This document shows positions 1-9,108 of a stretch of 64,000 nt of DNA, in pieces. The notes under the pieces are model-generated. The model saw nothing but the letters and a program-made list of their open reading frames with translations. It was not told the origin of the DNA and did not search any database. The translations under genes and the position numbers were made by a program. This DNA comes from an uncultured Bacilli bacterium (lineage in GTDB: Bacteria; Bacillota_I; Bacilli_A; RF39; UBA660): positions 1 through 64,000 of the forward strand of contig CAKOHK010000003.1 of assembly GCA_934085595.1 (NCBI GenBank), given 5' to 3'. Within the stretch, counting starts at the first letter, position 1, and each line of letters opens with the position of its first letter.

Positions 1-46
1 TTATATCAGTTAGTAGTTTATTACTACCTATATTTTAGATAATTAG

Positions 47-143
47 AGGTTGTCCGACTTCAACCTTTATGGCTCCAGAAGCAAAAATCGTCGCACCAAA
101 GCGATGTTAATGATTAAATCAATCAGAAATGATTGATTTTTTT
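47..143 (+). ncRNA. Candidate structured leader RNA ending in an intrinsic terminator
   Basis: A perfect 6-bp stem (47-52 with 61-66, 8-base loop) is followed by a more GC-rich stretch with a possible ATCG/CGAT stem. It ends in a strong terminator: a 9-bp perfect stem (117-125 with 130-138), GAAA loop and a T run to 143. It stands directly upstream of a tiny ORF, as an attenuator or riboswitch would. It does not match any riboswitch consensus I could recall, so the class is unknown. It could also be the 3' end of a longer RNA or transcript that begins before the window. Confidence 0.35.
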
Positions 144-171
144 CTCGTTTAAGAAAGGTGTTGATGATATT

Positions 172-240
172 ATGATAAAAATAATTAATAAAGAAATGAT
201 AGATGAATTGTTAGATAAATATATAAAATTAATAAATTAA
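172..240 (+). CDS. Very small ORF (22 aa), possibly a gene remnant
   Basis: ATG at 172 follows a plausible ribosome binding site (GAAAGGTG, about 12 bases upstream) and reads 22 codons to TAA at 240. The peptide begins MIKIINKEMIDELLDKYIK, low in complexity and rich in Ile, Lys and Asp, and has no recognised family. It lies between two terminators, one at 117-143 and one at 249-275. It may be a leader peptide or the first codons of a gene whose rest was deleted. Confidence 0.25.
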   Translation: MIKIINKEMIDELLDKYIKLIN

Positions 241-248
241 TATGTGAG

Positions 249-275
249 ATAGACTTACAAAATAAGTCTATTTTA
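249..275 (+). terminator. Intrinsic terminator after the small ORF
   Basis: A perfect 9-bp stem (ATAGACTTA, 249-257, pairing with 263-271) with a 5-base loop is followed by a T-rich tail. It separates the 22-aa ORF from the broken nuclease gene that starts at 318. Confidence 0.7.
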
Positions 276-317
276 ATTGCTATAAATAAATGATATAATT
301 TTGTTATAGAGGTAAAC

Positions 318-980
318 ATGAATATAAAAATTGAAAAAGTATTAGAACGTGATATAGATTTATTAATAATTAATAAGATAATTGATAATGATAAACTATT
401 AAATCTATTCTTAAATAAGATTAATAAAAGTGAATATAAAATTGTAGGTATATAGCATTCATAAATGGATAAAGAATTAGGTGAAACAGATATATCAATA
501 ATAATTACAAATAATATGAGTAAAATTGCTATATTAATTGAAAATAAAATTGATGCATCTTTTATGAATGAACAACCTATAAGATATTATAAACGTGGAA
601 ATAAAGGAATAAGTGATGGATTATATGATGAATATTATGTTTTTATAGTTGCTCCACGTGAATATTTAAACACACATAATGAAGTTAAAGAATATGATAA
701 TCAAATATCATATGAAGAGATAAGAGAAGTATTAGATGACTTGTATTCTAAAGCTTTAATAGATAAAGCAATTGAAGAAAAGAAAAATGGATACATTGTT
801 ATAGAAAATGAAAGAGTCACTAATTTTTGGAAGAATTTCTATAAATATATTAGAGATAACTATACAACTATTAAGATAAATGAAATATATGGACCTAAAA
901 GTGATATTAATAATTATTCTGAATTTGAAACATTTAATCCAAATGTAAAAATAAAATATAAATTTAGGGAACAAAATTAA
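318..980 (+). pseudogene. PD-(D/E)XK nuclease superfamily protein, broken by two in-frame stops
   Basis: A good start (ATG 318 after AGAGGTAAAC) opens a frame that stops at TAG 453-455, meets TAA at 462-464, and resumes in the same frame from 465 to 980. Joined, the halves read as one protein of about 220 aa resembling the PD-(D/E)XK nuclease family PF14281. The N-terminus has the pattern LERDIDLLIINKII. The core has GETD followed by IENKID, giving the acidic residue and the E-x-K catalytic pair. A YKRGNKGISDG segment and a VAPREYL segment follow. The first stop sits just before His-Ser, where relatives usually carry Trp, so a TGG to TAG change is likely. A functional short form from 465 is possible but would lack the N-terminal helices. 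Confidence 0.75.
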
Positions 981-1225
981 TAATAAAGTATAAAAACGTC
1001 AGATATATAGAAAAATATTTTAAAATGATTTATAAAAAAATAAATAATAGATTTAATTGTTTATTTCAAGTTAATGTTTGTTAATTTTATATTAAATATT
1101 TTGATGTATTAGATTTAATGAATTTATTAATCGCTATAACTAGAAATGAATATGTATTTGTTATATAATGTTGTTACTGAAGGAATATCAGTATAAGTTT
1201 AGAATACAAATTGGTAGGTGATATT

Positions 1226-4200
1226 ATGCTTGAAATTAAAAAAATAACTAAGGTTTATCAAACTGAAGGCTTTAAACAAATTGCATTAGATAAAGTAAGT
1301 GTTAATTTTCGTAAAAGTGAATTTGCGGCGATTTTGGGGCCATCGGGTTCTGGTAAAACAACTTTTTTGAATATTATAGGTGGTCTTGATAAGTATACTT
1401 CAGGTGATTTAATTATTAACAATGTTAGTACTAAAAACTATTCAGATAGACAATGGGATAGTTATCGTAATCATCGTGTGGGATTTGTTTTTCAAAGTTA
1501 TAATTTAATAAATCATCAAACTATTTTAAAAAATGTTGAACTAGCGTTGACTTTGTCTGGAATATCAAAAGAACAAAGAAGAGAAAGAGCTTTAAAAGCC
1601 TTAAAAGATGTTGGATTAGAAAAACATATTAATAAAAAGCCAAACCAATTGTCTGGCGGGCAAATGCAAAGAGTAGCTATCGCTAGAGCTCTTGTAAATG
1701 ATCCTGAAATAATTCTTGCTGATGAACCTACTGGTGCTTTAGATTCTGAGACAAGTATTCAAATAATGAAAATTTTAAAAGATATTTCAAAAAATAAACT
1801 TGTTATCATGGTAACTCATAATCCAGATTTAGCTAAAGAATATGCTAGTAGAATAATTAATATTAAAGATGGTAAGATAACTAGCGATTCTAATTCATTT
1901 GATGGTAGTGATGATTTAGAAGAAGATGAGATAAATAAAACTTCTAAAACTAAAATGTCATTTTTAACTGCGTTGTCTCTTTCATTTAATAATTTGATGA
2001 CAAAAAAGGCTAGAACAATTTTAGTATCAATTGCTGGTTCAATCGGTATAATCGGAATCGCTTTAATTTTAGCTGTATCAACTGGTTTTCAGAATTATGT
2101 AGATTCTATTCAAGAAGAAACTTTATTAAGCTACCCATTAACAATAATGCAAGAATCTTCAGATGTTACTGGGATATTATTAAGTATGCGTACGGGAGAG
2201 AAAAAGGATACTAAAGATGGTAGTGTTGAGGAAGCTCAGTATATAACTTCTATGTTATCAAATATTAGTGCTAATGATTTAAAAAGTTTTAAAAAATATT
2301 TAGAAGACAATTATAAAGATGTTAAATCTGACTTATCAAATGTGTCATACAATTATAGTATTAATCCTAATATTTATACTATTGATGCTGTTAATAGACT
2401 TGCTAAAGTTAATCCAAGTAATTTATTTGATTCTATGATGGGACAAAATAATTTAATGCAATCTTATTCATCTATGGCTTCTATATTTTCGAAAATGGTA
2501 GATGATGTGTCTGAAATTGAATCTGATTATGAAATATTAAAAGGTAGGTGGCCTCAAAAATATGATGAAATGATTATTGTTCTTTCAGAGAAAAGCAGTA
2601 TTTCAGATTTGTTAGTATATTCACTTGGGTTACGCGATACTGAAGAATTAACAACTATGGTTACTAAAATAATGAGTGGCGATGGTGTTAATATAGAAAA
2701 TGAACCTAAAACATTTACGTATGATGATTTAATGAATATAGATTTAAGATTAATTATGCCAGCAGATACTCATAAATATAATAGTAAATATGATGTTTAT
2801 GAAGATATGAGTACTGATGAAGATTATATGGAAAACTTATATAAAAATGCTACTAAATTAAAAATAGTTGGAATAGTTAGTCCAAAAGAAGGAAAAACAA
2901 CAATGGCATTAAATCCTGGAGTCAATTATACAAGTGAGTTAATTGATTACATAATAGATTATTCTAAAGAAACTGAAGTTGTAAAAAAACAATTAGATAA
3001 ACCTGAAATTGATATTTTGTCAGGAAAAAGATTTGATAGTAAAAAGAATGATTTTGATTTTGAATTTAAAGATTTAGTAAAAGTAGATAATAAAAAATTA
3101 CAAAGTGCATTTAATATTTCTATAAAGCAATCAGATTTAGAAAAACAAACTAAAAAATATATGGAGGAAATATCAAATACAATTACTACTGATACTACTT
3201 TAGCTAATGAGGACTTTAATAAGTTTTTAGAAAATCTGTCAAATACTTTGTTAAATAATATAACATCAGAATTTAGATTAAGTGATATTCAAAGTTTAGT
3301 TGATAATTTGCTTGATACTAAAGAAACTAATGATTATTTAAAAGAATTAGAAAATAAATATGTTATTCCTGCTGATACTTTTAAAACAACATATAAGGGA
3401 TTATTAGAAGGTTTATTGAATAGTTATATTGCCTCTTATAATACTTATATGAAGGCATTAAACCCTGAATATGAAATAGATGAAGTAAATCCTAGTGCTA
3501 TTGTTGTTGAGGAAATTAAAATGACTGTTATCGATTCATATCTTAAAAGTGCACCGATAGTAAAAACTGGTGAAACAATGAGTAAAGTAATGACTGAAGC
3601 TGTAATGAAGAAAACTATTTTATCAAAAGTAGGTGAGCTAACAAATAATATTTCTAAGAGTTTTGCTTCTTCATTTAATATAGATCAAGATAAAATTGCT
3701 TCAGCATTTAGTTTGAACTTTAGTAAAGATGAACTTACTAGAGTAGTAAATTCAATGATGAATAAAAAAGAATCAACTCAAAAAACAAATTTAATTTTAC
3801 TTGGATATCAAGATAAGGAAGAGCCTACATATATTTCGTTTTATTTTAGTAGTTTTGATGGAAAAGAACATTTTCTTAAATATATAGATAAGTATAATGA
3901 GAGTGTAGATGAAAATGAGAAAATTAATTATTCTGATACTACTGGTATATTAATGTCGTCAGTAAAAACTATTGTGAATGCTGTAAGTTATGTGTTGATT
4001 GCTTTTGTATCTATTTCTCTTGTTGTATCTAGTATTATGATAGGAGTAATAACTTATATTTCTGTTTATGAAAGAACTAAGGAAATTGGAATATTAAGAG
4101 CAATTGGAGCATCTAAAGGAAATATTTCATCTATATTTAATGCAGAAACATTTATTATTGGCTTTTTATCAGGTTTATTTGGTATAGGAATAACATATAT

Positions 4201-4387
4201 CTTAATACCTATAATAAATACTATTTTACATAAATATACTGGTAATATTCCATTGTATGCAACACTTAATATAGATCACGCATGTATTTTAATAGCATTA
4301 TCTATAGTCCTAACTTTAATAGGTGGATTAATTCCGGCTTCATCTGCTTCTAAAAAAGATCCTGTAGAAGCGTTAAGAAGTGAATAA
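1226..4387 (+). CDS. MacB/LolCDE-type ABC transporter, fused ATPase and FtsX-type permease
   Basis: This 1053-aa protein joins an ATPase to a permease. The ATPase (about residues 1-225) has Walker A GPSGSGKTT, signature LSGGQMQR and Walker B ILADEPTGA, and is of the LolD/MacB class. A first membrane segment lies near residue 260-285. A very large extracytoplasmic region of about 600 residues follows. Three C-terminal membrane segments contain the FtsX hallmark ERTKEIGILRAIGAS. Such mechanotransmission pumps export peptides or antimicrobials or signal envelope stress rather than import solutes. ATG 1226 is chosen over an upstream TTG because TAGGTGAT precedes it at good spacing. It is monocistronic and ends before a bidirectional terminator. 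The substrate is unknown. Confidence 0.85.
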   Translation: MLEIKKITKVYQTEGFKQIALDKVSVNFRKSEFAAILGPSGSGKTTFLNIIGGLDKYTSGDLIINNVSTKNYSDRQWDSYRNHRVGFVFQSYNLINHQTILKNVELALTLSGISKEQRRERALKALKDVGLEKHINKKPNQLSGGQMQRVAIARALVNDPEIILADEPTGALDSETSIQIMKILKDISKNKLVIMVTHNPDLAKEYASRIINIKDGKITSDSNSFDGSDDLEEDEINKTSKTKMSFLTALSLSFNNLMTKKARTILVSIAGSIGIIGIALILAVSTGFQNYVDSIQEETLLSYPLTIMQESSDVTGILLSMRTGEKKDTKDGSVEEAQYITSMLSNISANDLKSFKKYLEDNYKDVKSDLSNVSYNYSINPNIYTIDAVNRLAKVNPSNLFDSMMGQNNLMQSYSSMASIFSKMVDDVSEIESDYEILKGRWPQKYDEMIIVLSEKSSISDLLVYSLGLRDTEELTTMVTKIMSGDGVNIENEPKTFTYDDLMNIDLRLIMPADTHKYNSKYDVYEDMSTDEDYMENLYKNATKLKIVGIVSPKEGKTTMALNPGVNYTSELIDYIIDYSKETEVVKKQLDKPEIDILSGKRFDSKKNDFDFEFKDLVKVDNKKLQSAFNISIKQSDLEKQTKKYMEEISNTITTDTTLANEDFNKFLENLSNTLLNNITSEFRLSDIQSLVDNLLDTKETNDYLKELENKYVIPADTFKTTYKGLLEGLLNSYIASYNTYMKALNPEYEIDEVNPSAIVVEEIKMTVIDSYLKSAPIVKTGETMSKVMTEAVMKKTILSKVGELTNNISKSFASSFNIDQDKIASAFSLNFSKDELTRVVNSMMNKKESTQKTNLILLGYQDKEEPTYISFYFSSFDGKEHFLKYIDKYNESVDENEKINYSDTTGILMSSVKTIVNAVSYVLIAFVSISLVVSSIMIGVITYISVYERTKEIGILRAIGASKGNISSIFNAETFIIGFLSGLFGIGITYILIPIINTILHKYTGNIPLYATLNIDHACILIALSIVLTLIGGLIPASSASKKDPVEALRSE

Positions 4388-4460
4388 TTTATTTGGCAAG
4401 TATAATAAGATATATGCTGTGTGTTTTATAATTGACTTATATAGAGTTATATAAATATAA

Positions 4461-4528
4461 TTAAAAAATGTACTATGATATGAACCTAAAAAGTTGGACA
4501 GTTCATACTACATTTTTTAATTTTTTTT
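4461..4528. terminator. Large bidirectional terminator whose loop resembles an IS3-family end
   Basis: A long imperfect inverted repeat (4461-4485 with 4501-4520) has A/T tracts outside both arms, so it can terminate both the ABC transporter (+) and the LysR gene (-). Its loop contains AAAAAGTTGGACA, which resembles the terminal inverted repeat of IS3/IS150-group insertion sequences. It may therefore be a relic of insertion-sequence ends that now serves as a terminator. Confidence 0.65.
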
Positions 4529-4573
4529 GCTAAAATTTTTAAAGTAATGATTATTTTGGCCTATTTTATGGCT

Positions 4574-5473
4574 TTAATAGGTGCTTTGTTTAGTTATTAT
4601 TTCTATTAATTTTTTTGTACTAAAGTTTGGAATATGATTTTTAGATAAAGCTACCGCTATATATCTACTAGGAATATTTTCTTTTATCTTTAATTCAAAT
4701 AATTCTTTATTTTTTAATTCTTCTTCTATATATTCTTTAGTTACGTATCCAATTCCAAGACCTATTTTAGAAAACTCAACTACTAGTGAATAGCTAGCTA
4801 ATTCTATATTAGGTTTAAGAATTACATCATTTTTTCTTGCTATAGTATCAATAAAATCTCTAGTGTTTGATCCTTTATTTTGGAGTATTAATGGATAATT
4901 ATTTAAATCTTTTAGTGATAACTTTTTATTAATTAAATCTTTATACTTATTATTTGCTACAAAACAATCATTTATCTTTTTGCATTTAATAATATTAATA
5001 TCATTTCCATAATTTTTATCATTTAAGTTTAATATTACAATATCTATTAATCCGTTTTTAAGTTTTGACATTAATTCACTGGTTAAATTAGTTATTATTT
5101 GAATATTGATTTTAGGATACATTTTATTAAACTCTTTTAAATAAGGGAGTAAAAATTCTTTTACTAATGTTGTACTAATACCTATTTTTATACATCCAGT
5201 TTCTAGATTTATTAAGTCAGTAAATTTATTTTCTGCATTATTTATGTATTCGATTGCTGTTTTTATATAATTATAAAATTCTCTTCCTTCTTCTGTTAAA
5301 ACAACTCCTCTTTTAGTTCTAGTAAATAGACAACCTCCTAGTTGTTGTTCTAAGTTTTTGATAGATTTGCTTATCGCGGGCTGTGATATATTTAATTCTT
5401 TACTTGCTTTTGTGATATTCTTGTGGTTTGCTACTACATAAAATATTCTATATAATTCAAAATCTATATTCAT
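4574..5473 (-). CDS. LysR-family transcriptional regulator
   Basis: This 299-aa protein has the usual LysR length and layout. The N-terminal winged helix-turn-helix (about residues 1-60) includes NITKASKELNISQPAISKSI and LEQQLG. A periplasmic-binding-like effector domain follows (about 90-295). It is transcribed divergently from coaE, and a 30-bp palindrome with 10-bp arms lies between the two genes at 5494-5523, a likely autoregulatory site. A ribosome binding site (GGAGG) precedes the ATG. LysR proteins usually control a divergent neighbour, but coaE is housekeeping, so the real target may be elsewhere. The effector cannot be read from sequence. Confidence 0.9.
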   Translation of the reverse strand: MNIDFELYRIFYVVANHKNITKASKELNISQPAISKSIKNLEQQLGGCLFTRTKRGVVLTEEGREFYNYIKTAIEYINNAENKFTDLINLETGCIKIGISTTLVKEFLLPYLKEFNKMYPKINIQIITNLTSELMSKLKNGLIDIVILNLNDKNYGNDINIIKCKKINDCFVANNKYKDLINKKLSLKDLNNYPLILQNKGSNTRDFIDTIARKNDVILKPNIELASYSLVVEFSKIGLGIGYVTKEYIEEELKNKELFELKIKENIPSRYIAVALSKNHIPNFSTKKLIEIITKQSTY

Positions 5474-5493
5474 TATAACCTCCTGTTATGATA

Positions 5494-5523
5494 GATATAA
5501 TTAATATGTATTTTAATTATATC
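5494..5523. promoter_or_regulatory. 30-bp palindrome, candidate LysR operator
   Basis: The arms GATATAATTA (5494-5503) and TAATTATATC (5514-5523) are perfect inverted repeats around a 10-base spacer. LysR-type boxes follow T-N11-A with dyad symmetry, and this site sits about 20 bp upstream of the regulator's start codon. It may control the regulator, coaE or both. AT-rich DNA produces palindromes by chance more often, but 10-bp arms in this position are notable. Confidence 0.5.
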
Positions 5524-5561
5524 AATAAATGCAATATAATACAATCAGAAGGAGGAAAAAT

Positions 5562-6119
5562 ATGATTATTGGTGTTTGTGGTAAGTCTGGAAGTGGTAAG
5601 AGTACACTTGCTAATCAGATAATAGAATCGACTAGCAATGATACGGTACATTTAGATATAGATAAAGTTGGACATAATGTGTTGTCTTTGCCTGAAGTTA
5701 AAAATGAACTAGTTAGTGCTTTTGGGAAATCGATTGTTAATGAAAATATTATTGATAGAAAAAAGCTTGGTCAAATAGTTTTTAATTCAAGAAAGGAAAT
5801 GGAAAAGTTATCTGATATTACTTGGAAATATATGCAGATTGAAATTGATAATTTTTTGAGTTTACATAAAGAAAAAATCATAGTTTTAGATTGGATACTG
5901 CTACCTATTACAAAATATTTTGATTTGTGTGATGTTAAAATACTTTTAGATATACCATATGAAATAAGAAAGCAAAGAGCTATTAAAAGAGATGGTATAA
6001 CAGAAGAAGCATTTGATTTAAGAGATATTGCAAGTATTTGTTTTGATTCAAATGATTTTGATTATGTAATAAAGGAAAATAATTTAGAAATAGTTAAAAG
6101 GTTGGTGAAGTTGTTATGA
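5562..6119 (+). CDS. coaE: Dephospho-CoA kinase
   Basis: CoaE phosphorylates the ribose 3'-hydroxyl of dephospho-CoA, the last step of coenzyme A synthesis. The protein (185 aa from ATG 5562) begins MIIGVCGKSGSGKST, with the P-loop at residues 7-15. It keeps the conserved LDIDKVGH segment and the lid region KQRAIKRDGITEEAF. It is slightly shorter than the usual 195-205 aa. ATG 5562 is preferred over an upstream in-frame ATG because AGAAGGAGG lies just before it. It overlaps coaD by 4 bp (ATGA), so the last two CoA enzymes are translationally coupled. Confidence 0.87.
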   Translation: MIIGVCGKSGSGKSTLANQIIESTSNDTVHLDIDKVGHNVLSLPEVKNELVSAFGKSIVNENIIDRKKLGQIVFNSRKEMEKLSDITWKYMQIEIDNFLSLHKEKIIVLDWILLPITKYFDLCDVKILLDIPYEIRKQRAIKRDGITEEAFDLRDIASICFDSNDFDYVIKENNLEIVKRLVKLL

Positions 6120-6601
6120 CAAAAGTTTTATATCCTGGAAGTTTTGATCCGATAACAAAGGGACACATGAATATCATTGAGCAAGCAAGTGACTTATTTG
6201 ATGAGGTTATAATTGCAGTTATGCAAAATCCTTCTAAAAAAAATGGCTTGTTTACATTAGAAGAGAGAATGGAAATAATTAAAGAACTATATAAAAATAT
6301 GAATAATGTAAGAGTTGTTTCTTCTAGTGGAGCCACTGTAGATGTTGCTTTACTTTATGAATGCAAAGCAATAGTTAGAGGACTTAGAAGTTTTAGTGAC
6401 TATGATTATGAAGTTCAATTACAGCAAATGAATAAAGATATATCAAATAATAAAATAAATACAATATGTTTGTTTACTGATAGGGAATATCAGTTTTTAT
6501 CATCAAGTATGGTTAAAGAAGTTTTTAATCTTAATAAAGATATTTTGTCATATGTAGATCCGATAGTAGAAAAAAGAATGATTTTAAAGAAAAAGAGTTA
6601 A
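6116..6601 (+). CDS. coaD: Phosphopantetheine adenylyltransferase
   Basis: CoaD transfers AMP from ATP to 4'-phosphopantetheine, making dephospho-CoA, the substrate of the upstream gene product. At 161 aa it has the normal length. It shows the nucleotidyltransferase start YPGSFDPITKGHMNII (the T/HxGH signature), the RGLRSFSDYDYE segment and the C-terminal FLSSSMVKEV motif. It overlaps coaE by 4 bp and is followed closely by an MBL-fold gene in the same direction, so coaE-coaD-MBL-PHP probably form one operon. Confidence 0.95.
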   Translation: MTKVLYPGSFDPITKGHMNIIEQASDLFDEVIIAVMQNPSKKNGLFTLEERMEIIKELYKNMNNVRVVSSSGATVDVALLYECKAIVRGLRSFSDYDYEVQLQQMNKDISNNKINTICLFTDREYQFLSSSMVKEVFNLNKDILSYVDPIVEKRMILKKKS

Positions 6602-6606
6602 ATAAT

Positions 6607-7368
6607 ATGAGTGAAATAATAATAACGCCACTTGGTACAGTATCTCCTTATGCAAAAGGGGATATGAATTGTCCGGGATTTTTAGTTAGATATAATGATA
6701 AAAATATATTATTAGATTGTGGTAATGGTATAACAAGATTATTAAATTTTCCAGAAGATTTAAAAGATTTGAATGTAATTATTACCCATTATCATAAAGA
6801 TCATTTTGGCGATTTAGGTGCTTTACAGTATGCTTCTTACGTTTATCATAACTTAAGATTGCTTGATGAGAAAATAAAGATTTATTTACCTCTAAATGAT
6901 TTTGCATTTAATAAAGCTTCTATTATTTCAAATAATGAAAGTTATTCAGAGTATTATGATATAAATGATTCATATTTATTTTTTGTAGATGATTTAAAAA
7001 TAACTTTCGAAGATAATAATTCACATACTATTAAATCATATATGGTTAAATTGCAAAATGAAGATTTTAAAATAATATATACTTCTGATATAGGTACAAC
7101 TAATTTTGATAAGTTAGTGGATTTTTGCACTGATGCTGATTTAATAATTTGCGAAAGTTCATATTTACAAAAACATAAAGCTAATAGTAAAACTCATATG
7201 ACTGCTTATGTTGCGGGTGTTTTAGCAAGTAAAGCTAATGCTAAAAGATTATTGTTAACTCATTTTTGGCCTGAAGAAGATAAAAAGTTATATTTAGAAG
7301 AAGCATTACAAAGTTTTTATAATGTGGAAACAGCCGTGGAGAATAAGAAAATTATATTAAGGAAGTGA
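6607..7368 (+). CDS. MBL-fold metallohydrolase (YhfI/RNase Z-like)
   Basis: This 253-aa protein has the metal-binding motif THYHKDHFGD (HxHxDH), followed by SDIGTTN (bridging Asp) and a late LTHFWPEED segment supplying the last His. The fold matches the beta-lactamase-like hydrolases close to RNase Z and B. subtilis YhfI. The substrate could be RNA, a nucleotide or a phosphodiester. It starts 5 bp after coaD, lacks a clear strong ribosome binding site of its own and may depend on coupling. Confidence 0.8.
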   Translation: MSEIIITPLGTVSPYAKGDMNCPGFLVRYNDKNILLDCGNGITRLLNFPEDLKDLNVIITHYHKDHFGDLGALQYASYVYHNLRLLDEKIKIYLPLNDFAFNKASIISNNESYSEYYDINDSYLFFVDDLKITFEDNNSHTIKSYMVKLQNEDFKIIYTSDIGTTNFDKLVDFCTDADLIICESSYLQKHKANSKTHMTAYVAGVLASKANAKRLLLTHFWPEEDKKLYLEEALQSFYNVETAVENKKIILRK

Positions 7369-7374
7369 TAATTT

Positions 7375-8343
7375 GTGTGTGATAGTGATTATAATAAAGA
7401 TGAATATGAAAATAATTTAGCAATAGGGACTTTAAATGAAATATATTTTAACGAAGTGGTTAATCCTTATAAAAATAGTGCGAAAATAATTGATATGCAT
7501 GTTCATAGTAGTTATTCTGATGGTGATTTATCTATTCAAAGTTTAATTAAATTAGCTATAGAAAAAAGAATAGGTACATTTGCGATTACTGATCATGACA
7601 CTATAGATGGTGTTAAAAAGATTGATAGAAGTGATAGAATAATTGTAGATACTGGGATAGAAATTGTAAATGGTATTGAATTATCTGCTAAAACTGATAA
7701 AGGAAGAATGCATATTCTTGGTTATGGTATAGATTTAAGTAACGAAGAATTAAATAGTAAAATGATGGAGTTAAAAGATAATAGTATTAATTCACTATTG
7801 TCAATTATGGAACAAATTAAAAAAGATTATGGAATTAGATTTGGATATGAGGATATTAAAGAACTTATTAATTCTAATCATAATTTAGGACGTCCGGATT
7901 TAGCAAAACTTTGTGTTAAATATGGATATGCTTCTACAGTGAAAGAAGCGTTTGATAAATATTTAATAGATGCTTTTAATAAAACAAGAGGTGTTAGGAG
8001 AAAAATGCAATATGAAGAATGTTTAAGATTAATTAAAAATAGTGGTGGTATTGCTGTTCTTGCTCATCCAAAATCATTAGAATTATCAGAAAAAGATTTT
8101 TTGATATTATTAAAAGATATGATTAACAAAGGACTTGAGGGCATTGAAGTATATCATTCTAGTCATTCAAAATATGAAATGGATTACTATATGGAAATAG
8201 CAAATAAATATGATTTATTAGTAAGTGGTGGTAGTGATTATCATGGTAAATCTGTTAAATCTGATATTGAACTAGGAACTGGTAAAAATAATAATTTTTG
8301 TATTAAAAAATTGTCTTTGCTTGATGAATTACATAGAAGATAG
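7375..8343 (+). CDS. PHP-domain phosphoesterase (TrpH/RNase AM-like)
   Basis: The PHP domain begins near residue 40 with DMHVHSSYSDGDLS. It also shows ITDHDT, a central ELSAK segment, LAHPKSLE and the late SGGSDYHG motif, which together form the trinuclear metal site. The family includes nucleoside 3',5'-bisphosphate phosphatases and 5'-3' exoribonucleases (RNase AM). GTG 7375 follows AAGGAAGTGAT at good spacing, so a GTG start is supported. The roughly 38 residues before the domain are unusual. It is the last gene of the coaE run. Confidence 0.82.
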   Translation: MCDSDYNKDEYENNLAIGTLNEIYFNEVVNPYKNSAKIIDMHVHSSYSDGDLSIQSLIKLAIEKRIGTFAITDHDTIDGVKKIDRSDRIIVDTGIEIVNGIELSAKTDKGRMHILGYGIDLSNEELNSKMMELKDNSINSLLSIMEQIKKDYGIRFGYEDIKELINSNHNLGRPDLAKLCVKYGYASTVKEAFDKYLIDAFNKTRGVRRKMQYEECLRLIKNSGGIAVLAHPKSLELSEKDFLILLKDMINKGLEGIEVYHSSHSKYEMDYYMEIANKYDLLVSGGSDYHGKSVKSDIELGTGKNNNFCIKKLSLLDELHRR

Positions 8344-8523
8344 AATTGTTTTATACTTTGTTGCATTAGATAATTTATTAAGTTACAATATTAATGTGAG
8401 TAATTTATAGGGAATGTTTTAATAAAAGATGTTGCTACGAATAGTAGCAGTAAAGTTAAGTAATGTTTCTATTAAAAATTATATTATTTTGATATATTAG
8501 TGCTAGAAAGAAAAGGTGATTTT

Positions 8524-9096
8524 ATGACATTTGGTCAAAAACTTAAAGAAATTAGAAAGAAATTTGGATTATCACAAGAACAACTTGCTAGTACTATTAG
8601 TGTTTCTAGACAAGCAATTACCAAATGGGAAAGGGATGATGGTCTTCCTGATATTAGTAATTTACAGAGTATATCTAAAATATTTAATGTGACAGTAGAC
8701 TATTTATTAGATGAAAATAATTTACCTGCATTAAGTATGAGGGTTGTTCTTGATAAAGATAAGTATAAAAATAAACTTTCAATGTATAAAGAAGTATTAA
8801 AAGAATATTATCCTAGTCCATGTGAAATATATGTTCTTTCAAGAAGTAAAAAACTTAATGCTGTAGAACTTTTGCTTGATACATTTATAGTACCAGAGAT
8901 TGGACCTGTATCAACTGCGGATGCTTTAAGTGATTTATCTGTATACTATTTAGTTATAAATAATAATCTTAAATTACTTGTTAATATAAAAGATTATGTT
9001 TTAGAAGTTATTCAGTTGCCTAGTGATATTAATGTTAAGAAGTTTAAGTATGAGAAAAATGTTTTTAGAAATTGTGGTTTGTTAAAAATTGATTAA
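8524..9096 (+). CDS. XRE-family helix-turn-helix protein with uncharacterised C-terminal domain
   Basis: The protein is 190 aa from ATG 8524, chosen over an upstream start because AAAAGGTG precedes it. Residues 1-65 form a Cro/CI-type DNA-binding domain (FGLSQEQLASTISVSRQAIT, then KWERDDGLPDISNL). The C-terminal 120 residues match no family I recognise and do not look like a peptidase. A small gene follows after 12 bp and the pair ends in a terminator, so it may be a two-gene regulatory unit. Confidence 0.75.
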   Translation: MTFGQKLKEIRKKFGLSQEQLASTISVSRQAITKWERDDGLPDISNLQSISKIFNVTVDYLLDENNLPALSMRVVLDKDKYKNKLSMYKEVLKEYYPSPCEIYVLSRSKKLNAVELLLDTFIVPEIGPVSTADALSDLSVYYLVINNNLKLLVNIKDYVLEVIQLPSDINVKKFKYEKNVFRNCGLLKID

Positions 9097-9108
9097 TGAG
9101 GAATTAGT

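Noticed and set aside
465..980. Independent 171-aa gene starting at 465
   Set aside because: No ribosome binding site precedes this ATG and the homologous frame continues upstream to 318, so it is treated as the second part of a broken gene.
8432..8450. GC-richer hairpin GTTGCTAC/GTAGCAG before the HTH gene at 8524
   Set aside because: No T run follows and no known element fits; a short hairpin in a 180-bp gap is weak evidence for a function.
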